NCBI GenBank assembly: GCA_046297695.1
Contig: JBKBHF010000001.1
Span: forward strand, 62,001-126,000
Length of the DNA: 64,000 nucleotides
From: Permianibacter sp046297695
Lineage (GTDB): Bacteria; Pseudomonadota; Gammaproteobacteria; Enterobacterales; Permianibacteraceae
Direction: 5' to 3'
Made by a program: the position numbers and the translations under genes. Numbering within the stretch: the first letter of the stretch is position 1; every line of letters starts with the position of its first letter. Of the stretch, positions 23,587 through 32,704 are shown piece by piece. The notes beneath the pieces were generated by a model, which saw nothing but the letters and a program-made list of their open reading frames with translations, was not told where the DNA came from and ran no database searches.

Positions 23587-25473
23587 ATGTCGACTGTTGT
23601 TTCCGATCGTCTGCTGCCGCTGCGGCATTACTTTTTTTGTTTATGGTTCTTGAACCTGCTGTTCGCGCTGCCGTTCCTGCTCCACCACGACGGTTACACT
23701 ACCCTGTCGTTTGGCTTTGCCACGCTGGTCTGGCTGACCTATGCCTTTCTGTACAGCCTGCCGGCCTTGTTGCCGGTCTGGGCGCTCGGCAAGCTGCTCG
23801 GTGATCGGTTGCAGGGACTCAGCCTGCGCCTGCTCATGCTGCTCGCCGCCTTGCTCGGCGCGATCGTCAACATCGCGCTGTTTGCCGACTTCAGCATCTT
23901 CAAGATTTTCTCGTTCCATCTGAACGGCTTTGTCTGGAATCTGATCACCACGCCCGGTGGCATTGCCTCGATGGGGGCTGACACCGCCACCATGGTGAGC
24001 TTTGCCGTGCTGATGGCGCTGCTGATCATCGGTCATCAAGTGCTGGCGTGGTATCTGCTGCGTGATAACCGCTTGCGCCAGACACTGGATCGATGCTTTG
24101 CCGGTCGCTACCGGAAACTGCTCTACCTGTTCTTCGCCGTGACGGTTACCGAACGACTTGCCTACGCCAGCGCGCATGCCACGGCCCATTCGCCGGTGCT
24201 GGCGGCAGCCAACGCGTTTCCGTTTCACAACCCGACCACCGTCAACAGCCTGCTGAAAAAACTCGGCTATCAAGTGCGCCGGCAAAGCGAATTCAAAACC
24301 GCTGAGCATGTCACGCTGAATTACCCGAAAGCGCCACTGCAAACCGAAACACCAGAAAAGCCACTCAACATTCTCTGGCTGGTCGCGGAGAGCTGGCGAG
24401 CCGACACCCTGACCGGCGATGTCATGCCGCAGATGCAGGCATTTGCCGACAGGGCCGTGCACTTCCGCCGTCATTACAGCGGCAGCAACGGCACGCGCTG
24501 GGGCATCTTCACCCAGTTTTACGGCCTCTACGGCACCTACTGGTTCACCGTACTGGAAAACCGCCGCAGTCCGGTGCTGATCGATCGCATTCAGGAACTG
24601 AACTACCAACTGCATATCTCGACCAGCTCGGCGTTCAGCTATCCGGAATTCGACAAAACGGTTTGGGTCAACGTGCCGGCAGAGCACCTGCACCTGCCGG
24701 AAGGCGACGGGCCGGGTTGGAAGTTCGACCGCCGCGGCGTCGACAAACTGGAGCAATTCCTCGACCAGCGCCAGCCGGATCGGCCGTTCTTCGCCTTCCA
24801 TTTCTTCGAATCCGCGCACGCACGCTACTACTTTCCGGAAGAAAGTGTGATCCGGACGCCGTATCTGGAGGATTTGAACTACGCCACCATGGATCTGGAA
24901 AAGGACATCGACCTCATCTACAACCGTTACCTGAACTCGGTGCACCATCTCGACAGCCAGCTCGGCCGCGCCATTGCGGCGCTGGAAAAACGTGGCTTGC
25001 TCGAGAACACGATGGTGGTTATCACCGGCGACCACGGCGAAGAGTTCATGGAAAAGGGCCACTGGGGCCACAACTCGCAATTCCACGAAGAACAGACCCG
25101 GGTGCCATTGGTGATTTATGTACCGAATCAGGCACCGGCCAAGATCGACAAGCTGAGCAGTCACCTGGATATTCCGGCAACGGTACTGCCCCTGCTCGGC
25201 GTCAAGAACGATCCACGCGACTATTCGTTTGGTTGCAATCTGCTGAGCGATTGTGAGCGCAAGGAACTGGTGTTTGGCGATTGGGATCGGGTCGGGTATG
25301 CCGACGATCACTACAAACTGGTATTCCCGCTGCGCTCGACCGGCTACACCCAAAATGCGGTCACTGACCGCAATGATCAGCCGGTCGCCGACGAGGAAGC
25401 CATTCAGGCAAAGTATCAGCCGGTGATGGTCCGGTTGATGAAGGAAATGACCGAGTTCGCCAAGAAAAAATAG
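23587..25473 (+). CDS. yejM: YejM/PbgA (LapC)-like inner-membrane protein with sulfatase-type domain
   Basis: 628 residues. Five membrane helices occupy about the first 190 residues (DUF3413 region: FLNLLFALPFLLHHDGYTTLSF, then repeated hydrophobic spans), followed by an alkaline phosphatase/sulfatase-like periplasmic domain (NILWLVAESWRADTL, HYSGSNGTRWGIFTQFYGLY, VVITGDHGEEFMEKGHWGHNS). In enterobacteria YejM senses LPS at the outer leaflet and tunes LpxC degradation. The catalytic nucleophile position reads SNGTRWG; YejM proteins are thought to be non-enzymatic. A bidirectional terminator follows. Confidence 0.9.
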   Translation: MSTVVSDRLLPLRHYFFCLWFLNLLFALPFLLHHDGYTTLSFGFATLVWLTYAFLYSLPALLPVWALGKLLGDRLQGLSLRLLMLLAALLGAIVNIALFADFSIFKIFSFHLNGFVWNLITTPGGIASMGADTATMVSFAVLMALLIIGHQVLAWYLLRDNRLRQTLDRCFAGRYRKLLYLFFAVTVTERLAYASAHATAHSPVLAAANAFPFHNPTTVNSLLKKLGYQVRRQSEFKTAEHVTLNYPKAPLQTETPEKPLNILWLVAESWRADTLTGDVMPQMQAFADRAVHFRRHYSGSNGTRWGIFTQFYGLYGTYWFTVLENRRSPVLIDRIQELNYQLHISTSSAFSYPEFDKTVWVNVPAEHLHLPEGDGPGWKFDRRGVDKLEQFLDQRQPDRPFFAFHFFESAHARYYFPEESVIRTPYLEDLNYATMDLEKDIDLIYNRYLNSVHHLDSQLGRAIAALEKRGLLENTMVVITGDHGEEFMEKGHWGHNSQFHEEQTRVPLVIYVPNQAPAKIDKLSSHLDIPATVLPLLGVKNDPRDYSFGCNLLSDCERKELVFGDWDRVGYADDHYKLVFPLRSTGYTQNAVTDRNDQPVADEEAIQAKYQPVMVRLMKEMTEFAKKK

Positions 25474-25495
25474 CCGCTTGCGGCAACTGACGGAA

Positions 25496-25533
25496 AAAAC
25501 AAAAACCGCAATCTCGATTGCGGTTTTTGTTTT
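25496..25533. terminator. Bidirectional rho-independent terminator
   Basis: Stem AAAAACCGCAAT / ATTGCGGTTTTT, loop CTCG, with A- and T-rich flanks. It serves the converging yejM-like (+) and rsuA-like (-) genes. Confidence 0.92.
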
Positions 25534-25552
25534 TAAGCACAAGAGTGACAAT

Positions 25553-26236
25553 TCACGGCAACGGCAGGCTGCGCCATTGCCCGACCGGCAAATCCGCCAG
25601 CTCGTACGCGCCAACGCGTTCGCGATGCAAGCTTTCGACATGGTAGCCGCAAGCGGCGAACATGCGTCGCACCTGGTGGTAACGGCCCTCGCGCACGGTA
25701 ACCTCGGCCTCGCGTGGTGCGCAGAGTTTCAGCATCGCTGGCAGGCAGGGTTTGTCTTCGCCACGCAAGTAGATGCCAGCGGCAAAGGCAGTGACCAGTT
25801 CGGGTGACAGCGGCCGATCGACACTTACGCGATACACTTTCTCGACATGGTGTTTCGGCGACGTCCATCGCTGCACCAATGCCGACTGATCGGTCAACAG
25901 CAACAAACCACTGGTATCCTTGTCGAGCCGACCGACACTGACCAGCTTGGGATCACGCTGCAGCCAGGCCGGCGGCAGCAAATCGTAAATCCGCATGCCT
26001 TCTCCGCTGTCGTGGCTGCAAACATAACCAAGCGGTTTGTGCAGCATGATCAACATGCCGTCAGGAAAAGGGATCGGTTCGCCATCAATGAGCAGATCGC
26101 GCGGCTCCACTTTCTCGGCAAAATTGCTGAGCACCGTCTCGCCCATGCGTACGCGTCCGGCATTGAGCCAGACCCGCGCCTGCCAGCGTGAGCAATAGCC
26201 GAAGCTGCTCAGGATCTGATCGACACGTCGTTTCAT
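25553..26236 (-). CDS. rsuA: RsuA-family 16S rRNA pseudouridine synthase
   Basis: 227 residues from MKRRVDQILSSFGYCSRWQA: an S4 RNA-binding domain, then the catalytic domain with the active-site aspartate in SVGRLDKDTSGLLLLT and the C-terminal VREGRYHQVRRMFAACG motif. The length matches RsuA (E. coli RsuA, 231 residues; modifies U516 of 16S rRNA) rather than RluB/RluF. Its ATG overlaps the stop of the upstream epimerase gene by one base (TGATG), so the two are coupled. Confidence 0.88.
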   Translation of the reverse strand: MKRRVDQILSSFGYCSRWQARVWLNAGRVRMGETVLSNFAEKVEPRDLLIDGEPIPFPDGMLIMLHKPLGYVCSHDSGEGMRIYDLLPPAWLQRDPKLVSVGRLDKDTSGLLLLTDQSALVQRWTSPKHHVEKVYRVSVDRPLSPELVTAFAAGIYLRGEDKPCLPAMLKLCAPREAEVTVREGRYHQVRRMFAACGYHVESLHRERVGAYELADLPVGQWRSLPLP

Positions 26237-27126
26237 CAGCCGCGCACATCCGACAGAGCCTGCGCCAGGTCGGGGCGGGAAAAAACGAAACCGGATTCCA
26301 GTAACCGATTCGGCATTACCCGCTGCCCGTTCAGCAACAACTCCGCCCCCTCGCCCGCCATCAGCTTCAGCACCAACGCCGGCACCCGCAGTGCCGCCGG
26401 TTTGTGCAGCGCCTGTGCCAATGCCTGGCTGAACTCGGCGTTGCTGACCGGTTGCGGCGCGGTCAAATTGAACGGCCCTGACAGTTCGGTATGGCTCAGC
26501 AGATACATGACCGCAGCCAACCAATCATCGAGATGAATCCAGGAAAAACCTTGTTGTCCCGAGCCAATCGGGCCACCCAGCCCCAGACGGAACGCCGGCA
26601 ACATGCGGGCCAGCGCGCCGCCACTGCGATGCAACACCACGCCAGTACGCAGCAGGCACACCCGCATGCCGAGCGTTTCGGCGGCACGGGCGCTGGTCTC
26701 CCAATCCGCGCAGAGACGGGCGCCAAAATCATCGCCGGCAGCATCCGCTTCGCTGAACAACTGTTCTGCGCTGTAACCGTAATAACCAATCGCCGAACCG
26801 GAGATGAGCACGTCCGGCCGCAATTGCATGCGGCTTAGCCATTGCACCAGGCCATGAGTGGTACTGATACGACTGGCGCGAATGCGATCTTTCTTGGTTT
26901 CGCTCCAGCGTCCGCCAATCAGCGGTTCACCAGCAAGGTTGATCACCGCATCGGCTTGGGTAGGCGCATCGTGCCAGGCCGTGAATGCCGCCACATGCGG
27001 CCCGAATTTGCGGCGCACTTTGGCGGGATGGCGAGCAAAAACACTGAGCTCACAGCCTTGCTCCAACAGCACGGCGGCAAGCGCGCTACCCAGAAAACCG
27101 GTCGCACCGGTCATCACGACATGCAT
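26236..27126 (-). CDS. TIGR01777-type NAD-dependent epimerase/dehydratase (YfcH-like)
   Basis: 296 residues of the extended SDR fold: MHVVMTGATGFLGSALA nucleotide motif, DAVINLAGEPLIGGRWSETKK, SGSAIGYYGYS active-site region and a C-terminal domain ending LLESGFVFSRPDLAQAL (DUF1731). The cellular substrate of this family is unknown. I used the ATG at 27126 because it begins the Rossmann strand. It overlaps the rsuA-like gene by one base. Confidence 0.9.
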   Translation of the reverse strand: MHVVMTGATGFLGSALAAVLLEQGCELSVFARHPAKVRRKFGPHVAAFTAWHDAPTQADAVINLAGEPLIGGRWSETKKDRIRASRISTTHGLVQWLSRMQLRPDVLISGSAIGYYGYSAEQLFSEADAAGDDFGARLCADWETSARAAETLGMRVCLLRTGVVLHRSGGALARMLPAFRLGLGGPIGSGQQGFSWIHLDDWLAAVMYLLSHTELSGPFNLTAPQPVSNAEFSQALAQALHKPAALRVPALVLKLMAGEGAELLLNGQRVMPNRLLESGFVFSRPDLAQALSDVRG

Positions 27127-27274
27127 GGTTTGCTTATCCTGAATGTTGCCTACCCTGATGAGGGCGTTGTTGTTTTGGCTTGGCCAAAGCGCTTTCCGTA
27201 ACCCGAAGCGCTTACGATTGCTTTTCCGCCGCCGCTTACAACATGGTGGCCAACCCGTTCTGTCCGCAAGCCAG

Positions 27275-27793
27275 TTACTGCTGCTCCTGAGCCGCCAAGG
27301 CATCGCGGTACAGCGGGACGAATTCACGGCTGAAGCAACAGAACGTGACTTCTTCTATCTGCGGATATCGCGCCAGTGCCGTCGCCACCGTGCTGACTGC
27401 CAGCGGTGCGGCCAACGCCGGTGGATAGCCGTACACTCCACAGCTGATCGCCGGGAACGCGATCCGCCGGATCGCGTGGGCGGCCGCCAGCTGCAGGCTG
27501 TTGCGGTAGCAATCTGCCAGCAGCGCCGGTTCACCGCGGTCGCCGCCCTGCCAGATTGGCCCGACCGTATGAATCACATAACGGGCGCGCAGCAGGTGGC
27601 CGCGGGTCAACCGCGCCTCACCGACCGGACAGCCGCCGAGGGTGCGGCATTCTGCCAGAAGGCCGGGACCGGCGGCACGGTGAATGGCACCATCGACTCC
27701 ACCACCACCCAGCAGGCTGGTATTGGCGGCATTGACGATGGCATCGACCGCGAGCGTGGTGAGATCACCCAGCCAGACCTTGAGTACCGCCAT
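27275..27793 (-). CDS. Macrodomain protein (O-acetyl-ADP-ribose deacetylase-like)
   Basis: 172 residues, a single macrodomain. Typical segments are GDLTTLAVDAIVNAANTSLLGGGGVDGAIHRAAGP, RYVIHTVGP and FPAISCGVYGYP. Related YmdB-type enzymes remove ADP-ribose from proteins or deacetylate O-acetyl-ADP-ribose. It lies between the epimerase gene and the divergent aldehyde dehydrogenase, with 148 bases to the epimerase start, so it may be transcribed with it. Confidence 0.93.
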   Translation of the reverse strand: MAVLKVWLGDLTTLAVDAIVNAANTSLLGGGGVDGAIHRAAGPGLLAECRTLGGCPVGEARLTRGHLLRARYVIHTVGPIWQGGDRGEPALLADCYRNSLQLAAAHAIRRIAFPAISCGVYGYPPALAAPLAVSTVATALARYPQIEEVTFCCFSREFVPLYRDALAAQEQQ

Positions 27794-27916
27794 ACTGCCC
27801 CCTTGCCCCTCAAACCGCCCGCACGCCGCGGTTTACATCGCCAGCCAAACCGGCTAGCCTGTTCAAAATATTAAACATGGCCGCATCGGCCAGCCGACCC
27901 GCCGGAGAACGCCCCC

Positions 27917-29359
27917 GTGCTCAAGCCAGCCTATCCCTACTATCTCGCCAACGCCCCGGTCTATGCCAACCAAGACCTCGCCGTGGTCGACAAATACACT
28001 GGCGAAGTCGCCACCCGCGTTGCCTTGGCCGACGCCAGGGCCATCGACGCCGCGATCGCTGCGGCCGAAGCCGCCAGCGAACCGATGCGCAAACTGCCGG
28101 CCTACAAGCGCCAGCAGATTTTGCAGCACTGCGTGCAGCGGTTTACTGAACGGCTCGAAGAGCTGGCCCAGGCACTCACCATCGAGAACGGCAAGCCGAT
28201 CAATGACGCCCGTGGCGAAGCGGTCCGGCTCATCGATACCTTCCGCATTGCCGCCGAAGAGTCGGTCCGCATCTACGGCGAAGTGATGCCGCTCGACATT
28301 TCCGCCCGCGCCGTTGGCTATACCGGCATGTGGAAGCGGGTACCGATTGGGCCCTGCTCGTTCATTTCGCCGTTCAATTTTCCGCTCAATCTCGCCGCCC
28401 ACAAAGTGGCACCGGCCATCGCCGCTGGCTGCCCGTTCGTGCTCAAGCCAGCCTCGATGACGCCGATTGGCGCGCTCATCATCGGCGAAGTGCTGGCCGA
28501 AACCGATTTGCCGAAAGGGGCGTTCTCGATCCTGCCCTGCTCGCGCGACGGCGCCGATCTGTTCACCACCGACGAACGACTGAAATTGCTCTCGTTCACC
28601 GGTTCGCCGCAAGTCGGTTGGGATCTGAAAGCCAAGGCCGGCAAGAAGAAAGTGGTGCTGGAACTGGGCGGCAACGCCGCCTGCATCATCGATCACGACA
28701 GCGATATCGACGATGCGGTCAAGCGCGTCGTGTTCGGCGCGTTCTACCAGAGTGGCCAGAGCTGCATCAGCGTGCAGCGCATCCTGGTCCATGAATCCAT
28801 TTACAAGACTTTCCGCGATCAGCTCGTTGCTGCGACCAAGGCGCTGAAAATGGGCGACCCGAAAGATCCGGCGACCTTCATCGGCCCGATGATCTCGGAG
28901 AAGGAAGCCCAGCGGCTCGAAGGCTGGATCAACGAAGCGGTCGCCAGTGGCGCCACGCTGCTCTGCGGCGGCAAACGCCAGGGCGCGATGCTGGAAGCGA
29001 CGCTACTGGAAAACGTGCCGAATGCGGCCAACATCTCCTGCCAGGAAGCCTTCGGCCCGGTTGCGATCATTAGTCCGTTCAGTGATTTCGACGCCGCGCT
29101 CCATGAGGTCAACAACAGCGATTTCGGTCTGCAGGCCGGCGTGTTCACCCGCGACATCTACAAAATCCAGCGCGCCTGGGATGTGCTGGAAGTCGGAGGC
29201 GTCGTCATCGGCGACATTCCGAGCTGGCGCGTCGATCACATGCCTTACGGCGGCGTCAAGGATTCCGGCCTCGGTCGCGAAGGCATTCGCTACGCCATCG
29301 AAGACATGACCGAATTGCGCATGCTGATCATCCGCACGCCGCCAAAAGAGCAGCGTTGA
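27917..29359 (+). CDS. Aldehyde dehydrogenase (NAD(P)+), GTG start
   Basis: 480 residues of the ALDH superfamily. Catalytic Cys283 is in YQSGQSCISVQR and the general base Glu249 in VLELGGNA; FNFPLNLAAHKVAPAIAAG and FTGSPQVGWDLKAKAGKK line the cofactor site. It resembles the non-phosphorylating glyceraldehyde-3-phosphate or lactaldehyde dehydrogenase side of the family, but the substrate cannot be fixed. GTG at 27917 is used; the protein then starts in the normal family position. A strong terminator follows. Confidence 0.9.
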   Translation: MLKPAYPYYLANAPVYANQDLAVVDKYTGEVATRVALADARAIDAAIAAAEAASEPMRKLPAYKRQQILQHCVQRFTERLEELAQALTIENGKPINDARGEAVRLIDTFRIAAEESVRIYGEVMPLDISARAVGYTGMWKRVPIGPCSFISPFNFPLNLAAHKVAPAIAAGCPFVLKPASMTPIGALIIGEVLAETDLPKGAFSILPCSRDGADLFTTDERLKLLSFTGSPQVGWDLKAKAGKKKVVLELGGNAACIIDHDSDIDDAVKRVVFGAFYQSGQSCISVQRILVHESIYKTFRDQLVAATKALKMGDPKDPATFIGPMISEKEAQRLEGWINEAVASGATLLCGGKRQGAMLEATLLENVPNAANISCQEAFGPVAIISPFSDFDAALHEVNNSDFGLQAGVFTRDIYKIQRAWDVLEVGGVVIGDIPSWRVDHMPYGGVKDSGLGREGIRYAIEDMTELRMLIIRTPPKEQR

Positions 29360-29378
29360 ACAACGCGCTGTCAGCAAC

Positions 29379-29404
29379 AAAAAGCCCCGCATGCGGGGCT
29401 TTTT
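29379..29404. terminator. Rho-independent terminator, perfect 26-base palindrome
   Basis: AAAAAGCCCCGC joined to its exact complement, with T-rich flanks on both strands. It ends the aldehyde dehydrogenase gene and probably the converging DUF4870 gene. An identical 26-base copy stands after rne. Confidence 0.92.
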
Positions 29405-29422
29405 GTTTGCCTCACCATTCGC

Positions 29423-29782
29423 TCACTTGAAGAAGCGAATGGTGAACGGATAGGCCCAGACCTCGCCATTGTTGGCTTTCAGGCCGCCGATGATGGCAAA
29501 CACGATGTTCAGCACACCAAGCACCCACAGCAAGAAAAAGCCGATCAGGATCAACGCCAGAATCCAGCAGATGAAGCCGTAAATCAGGAAAGACAGCAGC
29601 CAGTTCGCGACATTCTTGCCATGCGCATCAATCAGCGGATGTTCGTACTTCTTCATCTGCCACATGACAATCGGAATGATGAAACCGGCAAACGGGATCA
29701 GGTAGCCGGCCAGAATCGACAAATGGATGAACATGCCCCATTGCCGGGCCTGGATTTCTTGTTGTGAGGGAAATTCGGACAC
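29423..29782 (-). CDS. DUF4870 family membrane protein
   Basis: 119 residues with three or so membrane helices. The pattern QWGMFIHLSILAGYLIPFAGFIIPIVMWQMKK...HPLIDAHGKNVANWLLSFLIY is typical of DUF4870 proteins. The function is unknown. I chose GTG at 29782, with GGAG 9 bases upstream, over the upstream TTG. It converges on the aldehyde dehydrogenase gene. Confidence 0.85.
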   Translation of the reverse strand: MSEFPSQQEIQARQWGMFIHLSILAGYLIPFAGFIIPIVMWQMKKYEHPLIDAHGKNVANWLLSFLIYGFICWILALILIGFFLLWVLGVLNIVFAIIGGLKANNGEVWAYPFTIRFFK

Positions 29783-29879
29783 GATGCAATCTCCAACAGT
29801 TGCGGATGTCGCCAACGCAATAGCGGCTTACCATAACCATTTCTGCACCGCTTGTCAGCGTGAGCCGCACCGCTCAAAT

Positions 29880-29909
29880 GCCAACGCCGCGAACGATCGC
29901 GGCGTTGGC
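29880..29909 (-). terminator. Possible terminator after the lipoprotein gene
   Basis: A 12-base stem GCCAACGCCGCG / CGCGGCGTTGGC with a six-base loop. The following minus-strand sequence is ATTTG, a poor T run, so it may be only a stable hairpin. Confidence 0.4.
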
Positions 29910-29962
29910 TGGGCTTGTCGTTTGGCTGGACGCTCGTTTGGTGGAGATTGTCATCCGGCCGA

Positions 29963-30397
29963 TCAACGCCTGGCGTAACCCTGCAGCGGCGTTTCCCGGC
30001 TGACGATGGCTTGCCAATCATCGGTATACGGACCATCCAGTTTGGCTGCCACGCTGTAGCGCACCCCTTCTTTGACATCTATGGTGATACTGCTGCGTTC
30101 GGAGGCGCGACTGCCAGGCCGGGAGATCGCACCAGCGCCATACAGATTTTCCAGCTTGGCGCCGAGCCGGATGGTGTGCTGACCCGGCCGCAGCAACAAC
30201 TGCTTGCGCTCCGGTACGACATTCTGGCCATCGACAGCAAGGAAGAACGCTTCGTACTGCTGATGGGCCTGACGCGGAATGTCCAGATCGACAATGCCGT
30301 GTGGCTCGCCGGAACGAACAAAAGGGCCGCTACTGCTGGCGCAGGCAGCCAATATTGCCGTAGCCACCATACCGATTCCTGTCTTCAGCATGCTCAT
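29963..30397 (-). CDS. Hypothetical lipoprotein
   Basis: 144 residues with a type II signal peptide: basic start, hydrophobic core and lipobox LAAC (Cys19). The mature part has the look of a small beta-sandwich (LLLRPGQHTIRLGAKLENLYG, SSITIDVKEGVRYSVAAKLDG), reminiscent of PEGA-like or DUF2846-like domains, but I do not recognise the family. Lacking Asp at +2, it is probably sent to the outer membrane. AAAAGGAG precedes the ATG. Confidence 0.78.
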   Translation of the reverse strand: MSMLKTGIGMVATAILAACASSSGPFVRSGEPHGIVDLDIPRQAHQQYEAFFLAVDGQNVVPERKQLLLRPGQHTIRLGAKLENLYGAGAISRPGSRASERSSITIDVKEGVRYSVAAKLDGPYTDDWQAIVSRETPLQGYARR

Positions 30398-30633
30398 GTT
30401 TTGCTCCTTTTCCCGTCCGGCGTTCGCCGAGCTTTGCTTGGAAACAAGCGCACCGACTTGGTTCCTTTTTGACCAGCTCAGCTGGCATGTTTATTCCACT
30501 TCCCGGTTTGCATCAGCGCTGTGCACACTACTTCCAATAACGCCGACGTGGCGTGCTCCATGGCGGATCGGTGATAATACGCGCCGAATTTTGACCCGCC
30601 CGTCGTAACCGACCTGCCCAACGAGGATTGATC

Positions 30634-32187
30634 ATGACCGCAACTGCCGCGGCCCCGCAGCGCCATACCAATCTGAACGCCGACGCCCTGATCAAGAAAG
30701 CCCTGGAGCGTCATGAAGGCCGCCTTGCCAGCAATGGCGCCCTCGTGGTCGAAACCGGCAAGCGCACCGGCCGCAGCCCGGCGGATCGTTTTATCGTTCA
30801 AGAGCCGAGCACGCAGAACGAGATCGACTGGGGCAAGGTCAACAAGCCGTTCCCGGCTGACAAGTTCGACGCCCTCTGGGCCAGGGTCGAAGCCCATTAC
30901 AACACGCTGCCGGAAGCCTTCGTCAGCCACCTGCATGTCGGCGCCGATCCGAAGCATTACCTGCCCATCGAGATGCACACCGAAACCGCCTGGCAACACC
31001 TGTTCGGCCGCAACCTGTTCATTCGCCCGAGCCAGTTCAACCCGTCGAACAAGCCGGTCTGGCAGATCCTGAACGTACCGGGATTCATTTGCGATCCGGC
31101 CCGGGACGGCACCAACAGCGACGGCTGCGTCATCATCAATTTCAGCGCCCGCAAGGTGCTGCTGGCTGGCATGCGCTACGCCGGTGAGATGAAGAAAGCC
31201 ATGTTCTCGGTGCAGAACTTCCTGCTGCCGGCCGAAGACACCCTGCCGATGCACTGCGGCGCCAACCAGGCCAAAGACGGCAAGGTCACGCTGTTCTTCG
31301 GCCTGTCCGGCACCGGCAAGACCACGCTGTCGACCGATCCGGCCTGCCACATCATCGGTGACGACGAGCACGGCTGGGGCCCGGGCACCGTGTTCAACAT
31401 CGAAGGCGGCTGCTACGCCAAGTGCATCCACCTGAACAAGGATCACGAACCGGTCATCTGGAACGCCATCCGCCACGGCACCATTCTGGAGAACGTCGTC
31501 CTGAACGAAGACGGCACCCCGGACTACAACGACCACACGCTGACCCAGAACAGCCGCGCCGCCTACCCGCTCGACTTCGTCGAGAAGCGCGTGCCGGAAA
31601 ACCGCGGCCCGGAACCGGAAGCGCTGATTTTCCTGACCTGCGACATGACTGGCGTGTTGCCGCCGGTTTCGATCCTGAACCGTGAACAGGCCGCTTACCA
31701 CTTCCTGTCCGGCTACACCGCAAAAGTGGGCTCGACCGAAATGGGTTCAACCTCATCGATTGAACCAACCTTCTCGACCTGCTTCGGCGCGCCGTTCTTC
31801 CCGCGCCCGGCCGGCGTTTACGCCGAGCTGTTAATGAAGCGTCTGGATGCCTCGGGCGCCAAAGTGTACCTGGTCAACACCGGCTGGACCGGTGGCTCGG
31901 CCGGCAACGGCGGTCACCGTTTCCCGATCCCGGTCACCCGCGCCGTGGTCGCCGCCATCCAGAGCGGCGTGCTGAAAACGGCCAAGACCCAGCACCTGCC
32001 GGTGCTCAATCTCGACGTGCCGGTGGAACTGCCGGGCGTCGACAGCAAGCTGCTGAACCCGCGCAACACGTGGGAAGATCAGGCCGCCTACGATGCCGAA
32101 GCCAAGAAACTGGCTCAGCTATTCATCGAGAACTTCAAGAAGTTCAAGGTCGACGCCAAGATCGTCGCGGCCGGCCCGCAGCTCTAA
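30634..32187 (+). CDS. pckA: Phosphoenolpyruvate carboxykinase (ATP)
   Basis: 517 residues. PckA converts oxaloacetate and ATP to PEP, CO2 and ADP, the first step of gluconeogenesis. Visible motifs: RTGRSPADRFIV near the N-terminus, P-loop GLSGTGKTT (223-231), DDEHGW metal site, and GYTAKVGSTEMGS. I chose the ATG at 30634 with GAGG seven bases upstream. A strong terminator follows. Confidence 0.98.
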   Translation: MTATAAAPQRHTNLNADALIKKALERHEGRLASNGALVVETGKRTGRSPADRFIVQEPSTQNEIDWGKVNKPFPADKFDALWARVEAHYNTLPEAFVSHLHVGADPKHYLPIEMHTETAWQHLFGRNLFIRPSQFNPSNKPVWQILNVPGFICDPARDGTNSDGCVIINFSARKVLLAGMRYAGEMKKAMFSVQNFLLPAEDTLPMHCGANQAKDGKVTLFFGLSGTGKTTLSTDPACHIIGDDEHGWGPGTVFNIEGGCYAKCIHLNKDHEPVIWNAIRHGTILENVVLNEDGTPDYNDHTLTQNSRAAYPLDFVEKRVPENRGPEPEALIFLTCDMTGVLPPVSILNREQAAYHFLSGYTAKVGSTEMGSTSSIEPTFSTCFGAPFFPRPAGVYAELLMKRLDASGAKVYLVNTGWTGGSAGNGGHRFPIPVTRAVVAAIQSGVLKTAKTQHLPVLNLDVPVELPGVDSKLLNPRNTWEDQAAYDAEAKKLAQLFIENFKKFKVDAKIVAAGPQL

Positions 32188-32204
32188 TCAAGCTGGCTGT
32201 GCTG

Positions 32205-32240
32205 AACCAAGGGCCGCAGATGCGGCCCTTGGTTTTTTTT
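32205..32240 (+). terminator. Rho-independent terminator of pckA
   Basis: A 14-base stem AACCAAGGGCCGCA / TGCGGCCCTTGGTT followed by eight T. Confidence 0.95.
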
Positions 32241-32305
32241 GCAGGATTGTTTTTTCGTTTACGATGCCGCACCCCTTCGCCATCAAACCATCACTGGAGC
32301 CTGAA

Positions 32306-32539
32306 ATGGACGCCGACTGGATCCTCACCACCCTGAACGATGCCTTGAGCTCATTGGAAGACGTGGTCACCGAACTGGAATCCGATCCGGATTCGGTCGA
32401 CGAACGGCTGCCGGAACTGATGGCCACGGTCTATGCCAAACTGAACTACGCTTGGAATAGCCGCGAACTCGGCCCGGAAGCGATCGACAAGCTCGATCAT
32501 GATCAGCTGGTAGGCTTTCCGAAGGATTTGGCGATCTGA
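32306..32539 (+). CDS. Small acidic hypothetical protein
   Basis: 77 residues, acidic and helical (MDADWILTTLNDALSSLEDV, then LESDPDSVDERLPELMATVYAKLNYAWNSREL). No family is recognised. GGAG lies seven bases before the ATG (GGAGCCTGAAATG) and the codon usage looks like its neighbours, so it is probably real. It follows the pckA terminator and so needs its own promoter. Confidence 0.68.
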   Translation: MDADWILTTLNDALSSLEDVVTELESDPDSVDERLPELMATVYAKLNYAWNSRELGPEAIDKLDHDQLVGFPKDLAI

Positions 32540-32555
32540 CCCGGTTTCAGGATAT

Positions 32556-32581
32556 TTGGGAGCGAGCTTGCTCGCGATGAT
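32556..32581. repeat. REP-like palindromic element
   Basis: GGGAGCGAGCTTGCTCGCGA: arms GCGAG / CTCGC around a CTTG core with a G-rich left flank. The same motif is an abundant intergenic repeat in Pseudomonas genomes. It is the only copy I found in this window. Confidence 0.6.
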
Positions 32582-32677
32582 TCTGCGGTGGGTTTGTTGA
32601 TTCTTTTTGCCTCGGCAACAGCGAACGCCGAGGCAGATCAGCATCACAACCACTTTGCCGAAAAAAATCCGACGCGT

Positions 32678-32704
32678 AAAAAACGCGACTCAGCGTCGCG
32701 TTTT
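32678..32704 (-). terminator. Rho-independent terminator overlapping the HAD gene stop
   Basis: Stem AAAACGCGAC / GTCGCGTTTT with a five-base loop; on the minus strand it ends in a run of T. The last codons and the stop codon of the phosphatase gene form the 5' arm and loop. Confidence 0.85.

Noticed and set aside
23641..25641. 666-codon open frame opposite the yejM-like gene
   Set aside because: Its sequence has no recognisable domain, while the plus-strand frame has clear membrane and sulfatase-like motifs.
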